Positions 1 through 9,218 of a stretch of DNA of 15,725 nucleotides are shown here, one piece after another (positions within the stretch are counted from its first letter, which is position 1; each line of letters starts with the position of its first letter). Below the pieces are notes generated by a model that saw only the letters and a list, made by a program, of their open reading frames with translations, was not told the DNA's origin and ran no database searches. The position numbers and the translations under genes were made by a program. Where the stretch lies: contig JAAMPI010001343.1 in the NCBI GenBank assembly GCA_013054445.1, positions 1 to 15,725 of the forward strand, given 5' to 3'. This DNA is from Cudoniella acicularis (taxonomy: Eukaryota; Ascomycota; Leotiomycetes; Helotiales; Helotiaceae).

Positions 1-45
1 ACTAGTTTTTGCCACCTGCTTATAAATCAAGGAAAGACATCACTA

Positions 46-73
46 GAAGCTTCTACAAGCTTCTAGAACCTTC
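46..73. promoter_or_regulatory. Heat-shock-element-like array
   Basis: Six alternating GAA/TTC units lie at a strict 5-base period: GAA 46-48, TTC 51-53, CAA 56-58 (one mismatch), TTC 61-63, GAA 66-68, TTC 71-73. The last three form a perfect TTCnnGAAnnTTC element, the known binding pattern of heat shock factor trimers. The array overlaps a 10-bp inverted repeat (43-52 with 57-66). A TATAAA sequence lies nearby at 22-27. The regulated gene, if any, would be to the left of the window, so function is inference and chance in AT-rich DNA cannot be excluded. Confidence 0.4.
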
Positions 74-87
74 TGCTTAGTAATATA

Positions 88-111
88 TATTAGTAATACA
101 TATTACTAATA
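88..111. repeat. Short AT-rich inverted repeat
   Basis: Perfect 10-bp arms at 88-97 and 102-111 (TATTAGTAAT and its complement) flank a 4-base spacer. It lies in the AT-rich block with no gene nearby. It is likely a by-product of base composition, though a binding site cannot be excluded. Confidence 0.5.
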
Positions 112-389
112 GTTCTTATTATAGATATAAGTATTTATTACTATATATCTAACATTTAGCTATTTATATATAAGAGTTATTCAAGTTTTAAGGTTTATAT
201 ATAAATTATACGTAAAATAAAAATTTAAAATTCGAGCTTTAATATTAAAATATTAAAATTAGTTAAAATAATTTTAGATACTAGAATCTATTAGTCTATT
301 TAAAGAAAGCTTATGTTTTAATTTTTAAGTAATTATATCTATCTGTTGTTGAGTTATAAATACTTAAAAATCGCTATTTTTAGTGTAAA

Positions 390-434
390 GGGGTGCCTAT
401 TACAGGGGGGGTGCCCACTACTAAGGGGGGGGGG
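390..434 (+). repeat. G-run repeat cluster, possible G-quadruplex
   Basis: Three G runs of 4, 7 and 10 bases lie at 390-393, 405-411 and 425-434. The first two are each followed by TGCC, giving an imperfect direct repeat (GGGGTGCC at 390-397 and 408-415) with an 18-base period. The two longer runs could each supply two G-tracts, so a G-quadruplex is possible on the + strand. The neighbourhood is otherwise almost free of G and C. Confidence 0.5.
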
Positions 435-1500
435 AACTTACTCTATTGCTTGCATAACCCTATACGTGACATACTTTAAAAATATAATCTTATTCTCCTT
501 GTTCCAGTGTTAATTATTAAATTAGTTATCATGCGGCTTCGAAATCAAGCCTTGCTCAAGTTTGACTTTAAAGTTCCCCGATTTCACTAAGTGCTGAATA
601 GAATATATATATTCAGGATATACTAGGAGAATATACCCTCAAGTGCCTTACCTATACTATATTCTGTTGAATCACTCGGGTAATCTGATGAGCTGTTCAG
701 TCCGTTTTCCTATATATTAAACACTAAACTCATTCCTGCCTCTATTACCCTTTAAAAAAAAACCCCAAAAAGTTAAAACACACGGCAAAGTCTAGCTATT
801 CGCAGAAAACATGATATGAAAAGATATATTAGTGATCTGTATCAACTTCCAAGTATAATAAACTATATACCTATATATACGAAAGAAGTTGGCTTATTGG
901 CTTTATTTAGCAGAAAAGGGGGGGGATGCGATTATTCTCAGAGCTATAAAATATAGATTTGTATAAAGAAGTATTCTTATCAAATCATTGATCTATCCTA
1001 CCTTAGGGCCAGACCCTCACTGTCACCTGGCATACTTGGATTACTACCCTTTGTAAATACTATTGACTCGCTAGGGCTTAAACCCTAGCCGTTCTACTAT
1101 AGTCTTTGACTTATAAAGGACGTAAAAAGGATAAATCAATCAATCAATTAATTGATCTATACTGTATCTGAGTGAGGAAATTCATATTTATGGGCATACA
1201 AGTCTCTTTTCTTTTCCTTTTGTTCGACAGAGAAAAAAAAAAAGAGGGGGGGGGTCTAGTAGCTCATAGAATAGTAAGACAAGTGAGTAAGAGATAGGTT
1301 CTGAGAGGTAATTTTGATATAGAAGTAGCCTTTGTTGATTTACGAACATGAAAAAATTAAATATTAAGCATGTGTGTACTTGTAAGAGGTTGTTTTCACT
1401 CGAAATGAAAAGGGGGGTGGGCGTTGGGAACCTGAAGAGAAAGCTTAAAGAAATCAACGCCAAGATTGGATAATAATTTCTTTCTATTAACCTCACTACA

Positions 1501-2017
1501 TATCGATATATCTCCCGCGTTGCTCTCGTAACCCGGGACAGAGTACAAGTAGCCACAGGCGAATAAACAATGGTTGCGGGACTAGAAGGAATTTAGGTAT
1601 GGAATTCCACAAGTTGAGTTTTCTTCTACTTAGCTGGAACCCGGACCCCATCGAACAAGGAATAATACATATCTGTCACGAGAAAGTAGCATAGCTGCAA
1701 TAATTTAAACACACCTACTCCTATAAAAAGTAGTCCGCAGTAATACACCTTGTAACTGGATATTATATTCGAGCAGATAGATACGTGGATATGGCATAGA
1801 AGCTCAACAGTCACCAAACAGCCAAGTGCAACAAAATCAAGTAGAATTACATTCTAACATGTACGTGGGATATAAACGAACAAACCCAAATAATATAATG
1901 ACTAACAGCTAATCCTGCCATCTCAACTTTTACTGCCTAAGAACGCCATTGCATGCTTTCCACCCCGAACTCCTACTAGCTTGTAACGGAAGGCCACATG
2001 AAATAAACTTGGATTAA
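1501..2017. other. 3' flank of RPA190
   Basis: This stretch lies downstream of the RPA190 stop codon and probably holds its 3' UTR and polyadenylation region, read on the minus strand. I see no coding region with an ATG start. A hairpin at 1513-1538 pairs TCCCG/CGGGA and GTT/AAC around one C-C mismatch and an 8-base loop. No tRNA or other RNA gene is recognisable. Confidence 0.5.
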
Positions 2018-5000
2018 TTACGAATCATTAACAACAGCCTCATCATCGTTAACCTTCTTCGTGGGTACCTGCGTCAGCACATCAAAAGCCCCCGTACCGA
2101 CCTTGCTCATCCTGCCGATCACAATTCTTGAACTTGGGCTGGATAGATCATCCCAATCACCGTCAGCAACTGCATCAGCCAGGAAGCCAACAGTAGTCTC
2201 GAAGCTCATCTTCATGAACGGACTGACACTCCCACGCAGACCGTTTCTGTTAAAGGGACAGAATCCCCCGCCCCTGGTCATAAAGTCTGCAATTAAATTC
2301 AGATGCCTATTGTCAACACTAATTCCGTGTCCACTGAAAACGCCAGATAACTCCTGAATAATGGCTGCACGGCATGCTTCCACACCATAACTTCTGAGCA
2401 TGGCCGCAATGTCATTTGTAGAGATGGTGTTCGGATTTATAATGTGAGCGTAGTTTTGCATCGTCATGAGATTGACACCTGCAGTGTGAACGACAGGAAC
2501 TTTGAGAAGTTTCCCGGTTGCCCTGTCTTTGATTTCTTCGTCAGGAACATAAGTGCACATCCCAAGGCCCGGGATCTGCTGAATTACGGACTGTCGAAGA
2601 GCGTCCTCAACAATCGCAAGCATGAGAACCTTAGGAACATCGGCATCATACTCAAGAGTAATATCACACCATTCTCCGGCAGACTCGTCGAAACGGAAAC
2701 GGGTAACGTCGGCGCATTTTTTCATGACTTGCGCCTGCCGCTCCTCAGCTGCTGCTGTGACATGCCTGCTTGATGGCTTGCTCTTATCCGGCTCCTCGTC
2801 ATCGCTGAGAGGTTCCCGAGGACTACCGCCAATACCCTCATCTTCCATATCTTCGATATCATCGTCTTCATGCTCAGCCTCCCGCTGAGTCTGTGCTTGC
2901 ACTCTGTCGTCCTCCTCGTCATTTGCAGCATAGCTCACAGCCTCGGCACGATTCGCCCTCTGCTTATCATTGGTTGCATCGTCGTCTCCATCATCGTCGC
3001 CATCACCACCTTCTCTTTCCACAGATGCTCTGCCTGAAACTTGCTCAATAGTTCCGGTAGATGCTCCAATCTCTGGTATCGCAGCGCTGTTTGTAGATGC
3101 CTTCGTTATTTTCTCACTCTTCTTCCTACCTAGTGCTTTGCGAGTGAGAGCCTGAAGTTTTGGCGCAAACCTTTTTTCCAGAGTGAAGAGAACATCAGAA
3201 ACACTGATGGCATATGTTTCAGTATATTCCTGGGAAGGAAAAAGTTTGATATGAATGTCATATATTTTTGCCTCGGCATAGCCAATTCCACGGCCAATTC
3301 GTTCTTTTACGGTCGCTTCATCCAAGACTTCGGCAAGTGACAGAACGCTGATGGCCTTGGCAAACTTTTCACCGTCTTCTGGTGACAGTTCCTCGTTAAC
3401 TCTCAAAGTCATTGATGGTGTAGAGATTCTAGTGCTCGCGGTCATAACGATTTCTCGGAGACGTGGAATACCAAGAGTGACGTTCTTGGCCGAATGGCCT
3501 GCCAAATGGAAAGTGTTGAGCGTCATTTGTGTTGAAGGTTCCCCTACAGACTGACCAGCAACGATCCCTACAGCCTCGCCAGGGTCGACGACTGATTTCA
3601 AATATTTTGCAACCAAGACGGGTTCTAGGGCTTTCCGAATGCCAACACCATTTGGATGCTCTTTGTCCTTAACGACTCCGTCTGGATTTGTTTTGAGGTA
3701 ATCCGTCAATGCCTCAAAGAACTTCTCTGATGTGGCATACCCATATTTTCCAGGATTGTAAGACGAAAGAACGGGATCTGGCCCGTTGGGATCATTTGCC
3801 TTCGCGTATTTGAGGGCTTTCTTCATTCTTTTAAGAATTACTTCTTTTTCGTCGAAGATTGTATCATATTTGGCATCGCCATAGTTGAGTTGCGAAAGCT
3901 CAGATATGAGGTTCTCAAGGAGGAACTTGAAATCCCTCAAGTGCATCTGTTTCGTCACGTCTAGCCCGTCTTCTCCGTACAAAAACTGCACCAGCGAGCC
4001 ATCGGAATCTCGAACGGACGTGTCGTATTCGACCTTCAAGCCCTCCATGCCCTTAATGAGACATCTTTGCAGATATCCGGATCTTGATGTTTTAACAGCA
4101 GTATCAATCAAACCTTCTCTACCAGCCATAGCGTGGAAGTAGTACTCCTGGGGACGAATTCCTGACAAAAATCGATTGACCACATACCCTCCTGCCCTGA
4201 TATTTGTTTCATATGGTTTGAAGCAGGGCAGCGACTTCCCACTAACCATCACCGGAACACGTCTACCTTCCAAGACTTGTTGACCGAGATTACAAGAAAT
4301 CAGGTTCGCATTGACGGCACTTCCCTTGGCACCAGACACTGTCATATTCTGCATTTGGTTCTTTGGAAACTGCTTGACCAAGCCTTTCGGAAGACAAGCC
4401 ATTGTGATTTTGGACGATAACTCCCCTGATCGCTTATTCATCATCATGTCCAGACCTGCTTGCTTGGCATCATCTCTCAGTACATCTTCCATACGATTTA
4501 GCAACTCGGGATCTGTATCGTTTGACTTCTGATTCTGTAAACTGACATACTTCAACGCGACTTCCAGGCCAAGTAAGCGAGATTCATCCAGTTTCTCTTT
4601 GCGAAGCGTCTCGCCATCAGGGGTTAAGCGTAAATCATCCATGCCACAAGTAAAGGCTCTCATGTGCAGGTATTTGGTGAGAAGGCGACCTAATATACTC
4701 AGAGTCTTCCCAGCCGCGGTCGCGCCGTATACCTCGTGTATGGCGTGGATAAAACCCCCTCCGCTTGGTCCAATCTGTGCCTTATCCAAAATTCCGGTGA
4801 TGAACTCTCCCCCTTTGAAAATAACCATACCTTCTTCGGAATCTGGACCCCATCGGTCCTTTGACACTGAAGATTTGCTGGTAAGGACCAACGGAGCACA
4901 GTCCAGGGGTCTGATATTCTTTAGAATTGTGGTAATGATCTGTTTTCCAGTCCAGCGAGGGAATGGCTTGATAATCGCAGGAGGCACGGTCTGAAGTCGA

Positions 5001-7210
5001 TCACCCTGTATATGGCCATTCTCCGGCCGAAGACAGTTGTAGATGAGTTGTTGGTAAGTGGCACGGTCGAAAAAAGTATCTCGACTACACATCCATACTG
5101 ACACGGAAATATGATCTTGAATTAGACCTCTCAGTGGTTTCCCCGAAGTTGCTACTAGATACTGGTGATCGGTATCGGCAATTTGGAGTGCTTCAGCCCG
5201 AGCAATCTCTGTTTGAGGGAAATGCATGTTCATCTCATCCCCGTCGAAATCGGCGTTATAAGTGTTGCAGTTTGCGTAGTGCATGCGAATGGTCTTCTCG
5301 CCCGGCAGGACTCTCGCTCGATGACCCATAATAGACGGCTTATGCAAAGTAGGTTGGCGATTCATTAGTACCACATCGCCATTTGTGAGGTGTCGATGGA
5401 CTTTCTTGTTGCGGGCTCCATTGGAACTACTGATGGACGAGGCGAGCAATTGATTTGCTAAAGCCAGCCGTTCATCGGCACTCTTCGATCTTAAATTGAT
5501 GACCTGGCCATTTTCGTTCTCAATGGCCGCAGCCCCGGGCCAGATGCTAACACCATTGATGACAGCTTGTTGCATGTCTTTGAAGTTGTGGCTCGTGACC
5601 GGCTCGGGATATGTTAGCTTTTTTGCAAAGACAGGTGGGACACCGATCTCGTTCGTCTCGATGTTGGGATCTGGGGAAATGACACTTCGTGCAGCGAAAT
5701 TGACACGCTTTCCCATCATGTTTTTCCGAAACAATCCTTCCTTCTTTTCAAGTTTCTGCTTAATCCCGTCCTCGTTCTTCTTGCCTGCCGCACCCTGAAT
5801 AGGGTTTCGATCCCGATCGATCAAAGAGTTCACGGCATCCTGTAGCTGACACCAGGCTTCTTGGAGATCCGTAAAGTCTCTTCTCCGTGCACCCTCTCTA
5901 TTCGGATTGGCAATTTCTTTATGAATTTGTCTGACCATTTCACAGCCTTTTAACACCGATTTGTAGAGCGAGTTTTGTTGGGCTTCTGTCACCTCCCCAT
6001 TTCCAGTACGTGCTTCGGGCCGATATTTGTTTGGGGGAACCAGTAGAAATCGTAAGAAAAACATATCGGCCGTCACTTTCGTCGCTTTCTTGGCCTTGGA
6101 GCGGGAGTTATAAATGAGCGATAGGATATCTTGGTCCTTCTCAAAAAGGAGGTCCAATTTTAGTTTGACTTCCATGGGGTTGATATACCGTTGTGGAGCC
6201 GCTGCGACTTTAGGTTTCGATTCTGGTTTGGTTTTGCTTGTTGCCCCTTCCATGACCACATCGCCATCGACGTTAAGGTCCTCTCCTTCACCCTCTTCAT
6301 CTTCGTTCGAGGACAGGTCGATATCAGCAATACCTTCATCAACGTCAAAGCCTCCCTCATGATTATCCCTCTTTTCAGCTCGCAAGAGTTCCCCAGCGAT
6401 ACCAACGCGGAAGTTTCCCTGTGACATCTTGGCTTTTTCCTTAACACTTAAGTCTTTCTCGAAGATTTTCACGAATTTATCCTTTCGATAGGTGGGGGAG
6501 ATTCCTTTGCAATTCCCGCATAACTTGCCCGCTGTGATGGCCTTCATGAAAGACTTAACAACTGCTCGCCGTGCTTCAGCGACACTTTCGTTTTTCTCCC
6601 GCTCCCATTCCCAATGGGAGTCCTTGGCCGCCTTAATAGCCTTTTTTACAAAAGCATTCCGTAGACGAATGATCTTGTCGACAGACGACTCTTCTTCCGA
6701 CTCGTCGCTATCTGCTTGTGCATTTTGTGCACCTGTGATCTCAATTTGGTCGATTGCTTCGGCATCGCTCAGAAGCCCGTGCTGTATTAATCGAAGCTTG
6801 CAGAGGTGCCGGTTGACTTCCTTCCGAGATAATTTGAGGTAGTGACAATATGAACACTTTGCCCGCAACAACTTGAGAAGCTGGATCATAAAGGTGGGAT
6901 GATAGACGGTAACTGGCAGTTCGATATGGCCTACATGGCCTGGGCAGGCGGGGGATTTTAGATTGCATGTCGCGCAGCTATTTGGAGAGTGAGTACAGCA
7001 ATTTCTAAAGTTCTCGATTGCGACTTACATATTGTCCCCATATGCGCCGAGAGCTGGGTCATACAGGCCTCCAGGGACCGGATGTAGAAGAGTGTCGAAG
7101 GTAATTGGGTTTTGTATTCTCTTCACAGACAGTGCTTTGATTTCGTCGGTAGAGAGAAAGGCGAAATCAACACTGCTAATGGCTGACGGTACCGGCTGGG
7201 AAATGTTCAT
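2018..7210 (-). CDS. RPA190: DNA-directed RNA polymerase I largest subunit (A190)
   Basis: This is the catalytic largest subunit of RNA polymerase I, which transcribes the 35S rRNA precursor in the nucleolus. CDS: complement(join(2018..6977,7029..7210)), 1713 aa, close to the yeast protein (about 1660). The 51-nt intron 6978-7028 has GTAAGT, CTCAC and TAG signals. Splicing creates the first zinc site (Cys62, Cys65, Cys72, His75). Cys102/Cys105 and Cys214/Cys217 fit the second. The catalytic NADFDGD loop is at 635-641, with three Mg-binding Asp at 637, 639 and 641. The trigger-loop region, with GEPSTQMTLNTFH and then LGIPRLREI, is at about 1207-1236. An acidic segment at about 1377-1464 matches the variable insert of the jaw region in Pol I. 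I chose the ATG at 7210 because the family begins MNIS; the in-frame extension upstream starts only with TTG. The gene is divergent from PRP3 and probably shares its promoter region. Confidence 0.97.
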
Positions 7211-7528
7211 CTTGGCCAGAACCAACTACTGGAGCAGCAGCGTGCAACAGTCTCAGCCACAGGCAGTTTAAGAAAAGGGTTGAGATTGCGGGTTGTCGTC
7301 GAGGCTCGAGGGAACCAAAACCGCCAAAAGCTTCTATCGCGATTAAAAAAAAAAGTTTAATCACGTGATCCTTATCAGAAAGTCCAAAGGCTGCCAGGTC
7401 GGCTTTCGCTCGCTCCTCGACACATTCAAATTTAGCACCAAGTATTACGATACGCCTCTCAACAAAGCACAGAAACTCCACATCTTCATAGCAAACTCAA
7501 ATACCCCGAGAGGTGATAGCTTGCTACC
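7211..7528. promoter_or_regulatory. Divergent RPA190/PRP3 promoter region
   Basis: Only 318 bp separate the two start codons, so the core promoters of both genes must lie here. No ATG precedes the PRP3 start on the plus strand between 7271 and 7528. Near the middle are a run of 10 A (7345-7354), a 7-bp inverted repeat GATTAAA/TTTAATC (7341-7347 and 7356-7362), and a perfect 10-bp palindrome with a CACGTG core (7360-7369). CACGTG is the site of bHLH factors of the Cbf1/Pho4 type. Poly-A tracts commonly exclude nucleosomes. The roles here are inferred. Confidence 0.65.
7360..7369. promoter_or_regulatory. CACGTG palindrome (bHLH-type site)
   Basis: The sequence ATCACGTGAT is a perfect palindrome. 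It sits 160 bp upstream of the PRP3 ATG and 150 bp upstream of the RPA190 ATG, at the centre of the divergent promoter and next to a poly-A tract. The core is the E-box recognised by fungal bHLH factors. Binding here is inferred from the motif and its position only. Confidence 0.45.
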
Positions 7529-9046
7529 ATGGGTCGAGGTAAAGCGTCACCCATTCTCGCCCCACGCCATGACTCTGCCAGTCGCGTTGGGAAGCCAGAG
7601 TCTGCAGCAGAGAAGCTTGCTTCCTTGAAAGCTAGAGTTGCGGCGGCTGTGGGAAGCAGCAAGGCGAAGACCGGCTTGAATGTCACTCCCCATCCTGTTC
7701 TTGCTAGAGGCGGGTTGAACGTCGATTTGCATCCAGCGCTGCAAGACCTGGGGTCATTCAAACCATCCAAAACAGTCGCGCCTAAGTTCGCAACCAGCAT
7801 TGGCAATGCGCGCCCCCAGCCAGAGAAAGCAGCTCCGAAGAGCAAGAAGCAGCTCGACCTCTCGGGGCCTTCAGCGGAGGAAACGAGGAACAACCCTTAT
7901 TTCGATATAAGCCTTGGGGGGCAAACAGCTACATTGAAGAATAGGCACTCGAGACAACTGGTGTTCAACCAGAAAGGCAAATACATACAGCAAGCAAATG
8001 CACTCCGAAGACAGGCCGCCCTCGAGGCGATGAAAAAGCGTATTGCAGAATCATCTCGGAAAATTGGAATAGACGAAGATTTGGATACGGAGAAAAAGTT
8101 CCTCATCGAAGCACCCCCGGATATTGAGTGGTGGGATGAAGGTCTGGTGGACGCGAAAAACTACGATACTATCGATAACCCCAAGACCCTGAAAATCGAC
8201 ACCGCAGACTCTATTATTACCGAATATATTCAGCACCCCGTTCTCTTAGAACCACCTCAAGAAAAGAACATGCCGGCTCCAAAACCCATGTTTTTGACGG
8301 CGAAGGAACAGGCAAAACTACGACGACAACGACGAATGGCAGAGCTGAAAGAACAACAGGCGAAGATCAGATTGGGACTCGAGCCTGCACCTCCGCCGAA
8401 GGTCAAGAAGGGCAATCTCATGCGAGTACTGGGCGAAGAGGCTGTCAAGGATCCAACTGCAGTGGAGGCACGAGTAAACAGAGAGATTGCAGCACGACAC
8501 CAAGCCCATGTTGAGATGAACGAAGACCGGAAATTGACCAAGGAACAACGGCACGAGAAGCTTGCTTTGAACCAGGAGAAAGACGCTGCTAAGGGCATTC
8601 GCTTGATGGTATTCAAAATTGACAATTTGGCAAACGGTAGTCATCGTTTCAAAATAGCTAAAAATGCTGAGCAGATGGGACTGACGGGTATATGTGTTAT
8701 GCACCCGAGATTCAACCTCGTAATTGTAGAGGGCGGCGAGCATAGTATACGACAATACCGAAAGCTCATGCTTCAGCGGATCGATTGGACCGAAAATTCG
8801 CCAACTCGAGTCAAAGAGGGTACGAAGGCGGAGGCATTACAAGACTGGTTGAAGGCAGAGGATGAGAAGGGTGAGCTAAAAGACATGACTTTGAACAAGT
8901 GCACTTTAGTCTTTGAGGGAGAACAAAAGGCGAGGGCATTTAGAAAATGGGGCAGCAAAGTGTGCGAGACGGATAGTGCGGCTAGAGAAGCTTTGCAAAG
9001 AGCCAAGATGGAGAATTTTTGGACTTTAGCAAAGAGCATGAAGTAA
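7529..9046 (+). CDS. PRP3: U4/U6 small nuclear ribonucleoprotein Prp3
   Basis: Prp3 is a spliceosome protein that binds the U4/U6 RNA duplex and helps assemble the U4/U6.U5 tri-snRNP in the nucleus. The gene is a single 505-aa exon. Residues 1 to about 120 are basic and low-complexity. The Prp3 domain covers about 125-350, from NPYFDISLGG through the highly charged, probably helical, Lys/Arg/Glu-rich segment. The C-terminal DUF1115 domain, which in the family contacts the U6 3' end, covers about 375-500 and includes the HPRFNLVIVEGG segment. The N-terminal PWI domain of the animal protein is absent, which suits its shorter length. The ATG at 7529 has a good context (taccATGg) and is the first ATG of the leader. 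It is divergent from RPA190 and convergent with RAD3. Confidence 0.96.
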   Translation: MGRGKASPILAPRHDSASRVGKPESAAEKLASLKARVAAAVGSSKAKTGLNVTPHPVLARGGLNVDLHPALQDLGSFKPSKTVAPKFATSIGNARPQPEKAAPKSKKQLDLSGPSAEETRNNPYFDISLGGQTATLKNRHSRQLVFNQKGKYIQQANALRRQAALEAMKKRIAESSRKIGIDEDLDTEKKFLIEAPPDIEWWDEGLVDAKNYDTIDNPKTLKIDTADSIITEYIQHPVLLEPPQEKNMPAPKPMFLTAKEQAKLRRQRRMAELKEQQAKIRLGLEPAPPPKVKKGNLMRVLGEEAVKDPTAVEARVNREIAARHQAHVEMNEDRKLTKEQRHEKLALNQEKDAAKGIRLMVFKIDNLANGSHRFKIAKNAEQMGLTGICVMHPRFNLVIVEGGEHSIRQYRKLMLQRIDWTENSPTRVKEGTKAEALQDWLKAEDEKGELKDMTLNKCTLVFEGEQKARAFRKWGSKVCETDSAAREALQRAKMENFWTLAKSMK

Positions 9047-9218
9047 AGAAAGGGCACGTGCATAAGCAAGTCTGGCTAGCCATCTGTTGAAGTAAGAGAG
9101 GGTATTTTGCATTGTAATACCATTGAAGAACTGGGATAATGCAATTAAAATACCACAAGTCTTGCCTGAATTGTATTTTAATATATTTCCCTCTCCAGTA
9201 GCTTACAATGTCGCTAAA
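9047..9218. terminator. Convergent PRP3/RAD3 3' region
   Basis: The 172 bp between the two stop codons must carry both polyadenylation regions, so the two transcripts may overlap. An inverted repeat pairs GGTATTTT plus GCATT (9101-9113) with AATGC plus AAAATACC (9138-9154, with a 4-base AATT bulge). A smaller alternative pairs GGTATT (9101-9106) with AATACC (9116-9121). AT-rich stretches suitable for cleavage and polyadenylation lie on both strands. The terminator role is inferred from position. Confidence 0.5.

Larger units (their letters stand above)
1..1500. other. AT-rich, CpG-poor gene-free region
   Basis: No reading frame here has an ATG start and a recognisable product. Bases 1-360 are extremely AT-rich and contain only two CG dinucleotides (in tacgta and ttcgag). 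Many TA-rich short repeats are visible, such as the 8-bp tandem AATATTAA at 241-256, an inverted repeat at 88-111, and an ATCA-type microsatellite ending in a 14-bp palindrome at 1143-1156. The composition contrasts sharply with the genes to the right. Such blocks in ascomycetes are often old transposon remains altered by repeat-induced point mutation (RIP), but I recognise no transposon protein or terminal repeat, so that origin is inference. Confidence 0.6.

Noticed and set aside
534..560. GGCTTCGAAATCAAGCC as a possible tRNA B-box
   Set aside because: It does not match the GGTTCRANYCC consensus and no cloverleaf or A-box could be placed around it.
1003..1091. TTAGGG and AAACCCTAG words resembling telomere repeats
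   Set aside because: They are single scattered copies, one within a short GCTAGGG/CCCTAGC inverted repeat, with no tandem array.
1188..1556. Minus-strand open frame of 122 codons in the AT-rich block
   Set aside because: It begins with GTG rather than ATG, is made of low-complexity Phe/Leu-rich residues translated from poly-A/poly-G tracts, and matches no family I know.
1626..1817. Minus-strand open frame of 63 codons
   Set aside because: It begins with TTG and lies in the RPA190 3' flank; nothing supports it as a gene.
7211..7225. Five-residue N-terminal extension of RPA190
   Set aside because: The extension starts with TTG. The ATG at 7210 gives the usual family N-terminus MNIS.
9055..9060. 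Second CACGTG, just after the PRP3 stop codon
   Set aside because: It lies in a convergent 3' region without symmetrical flanks, so a promoter role is unlikely; a six-base match is expected by chance.
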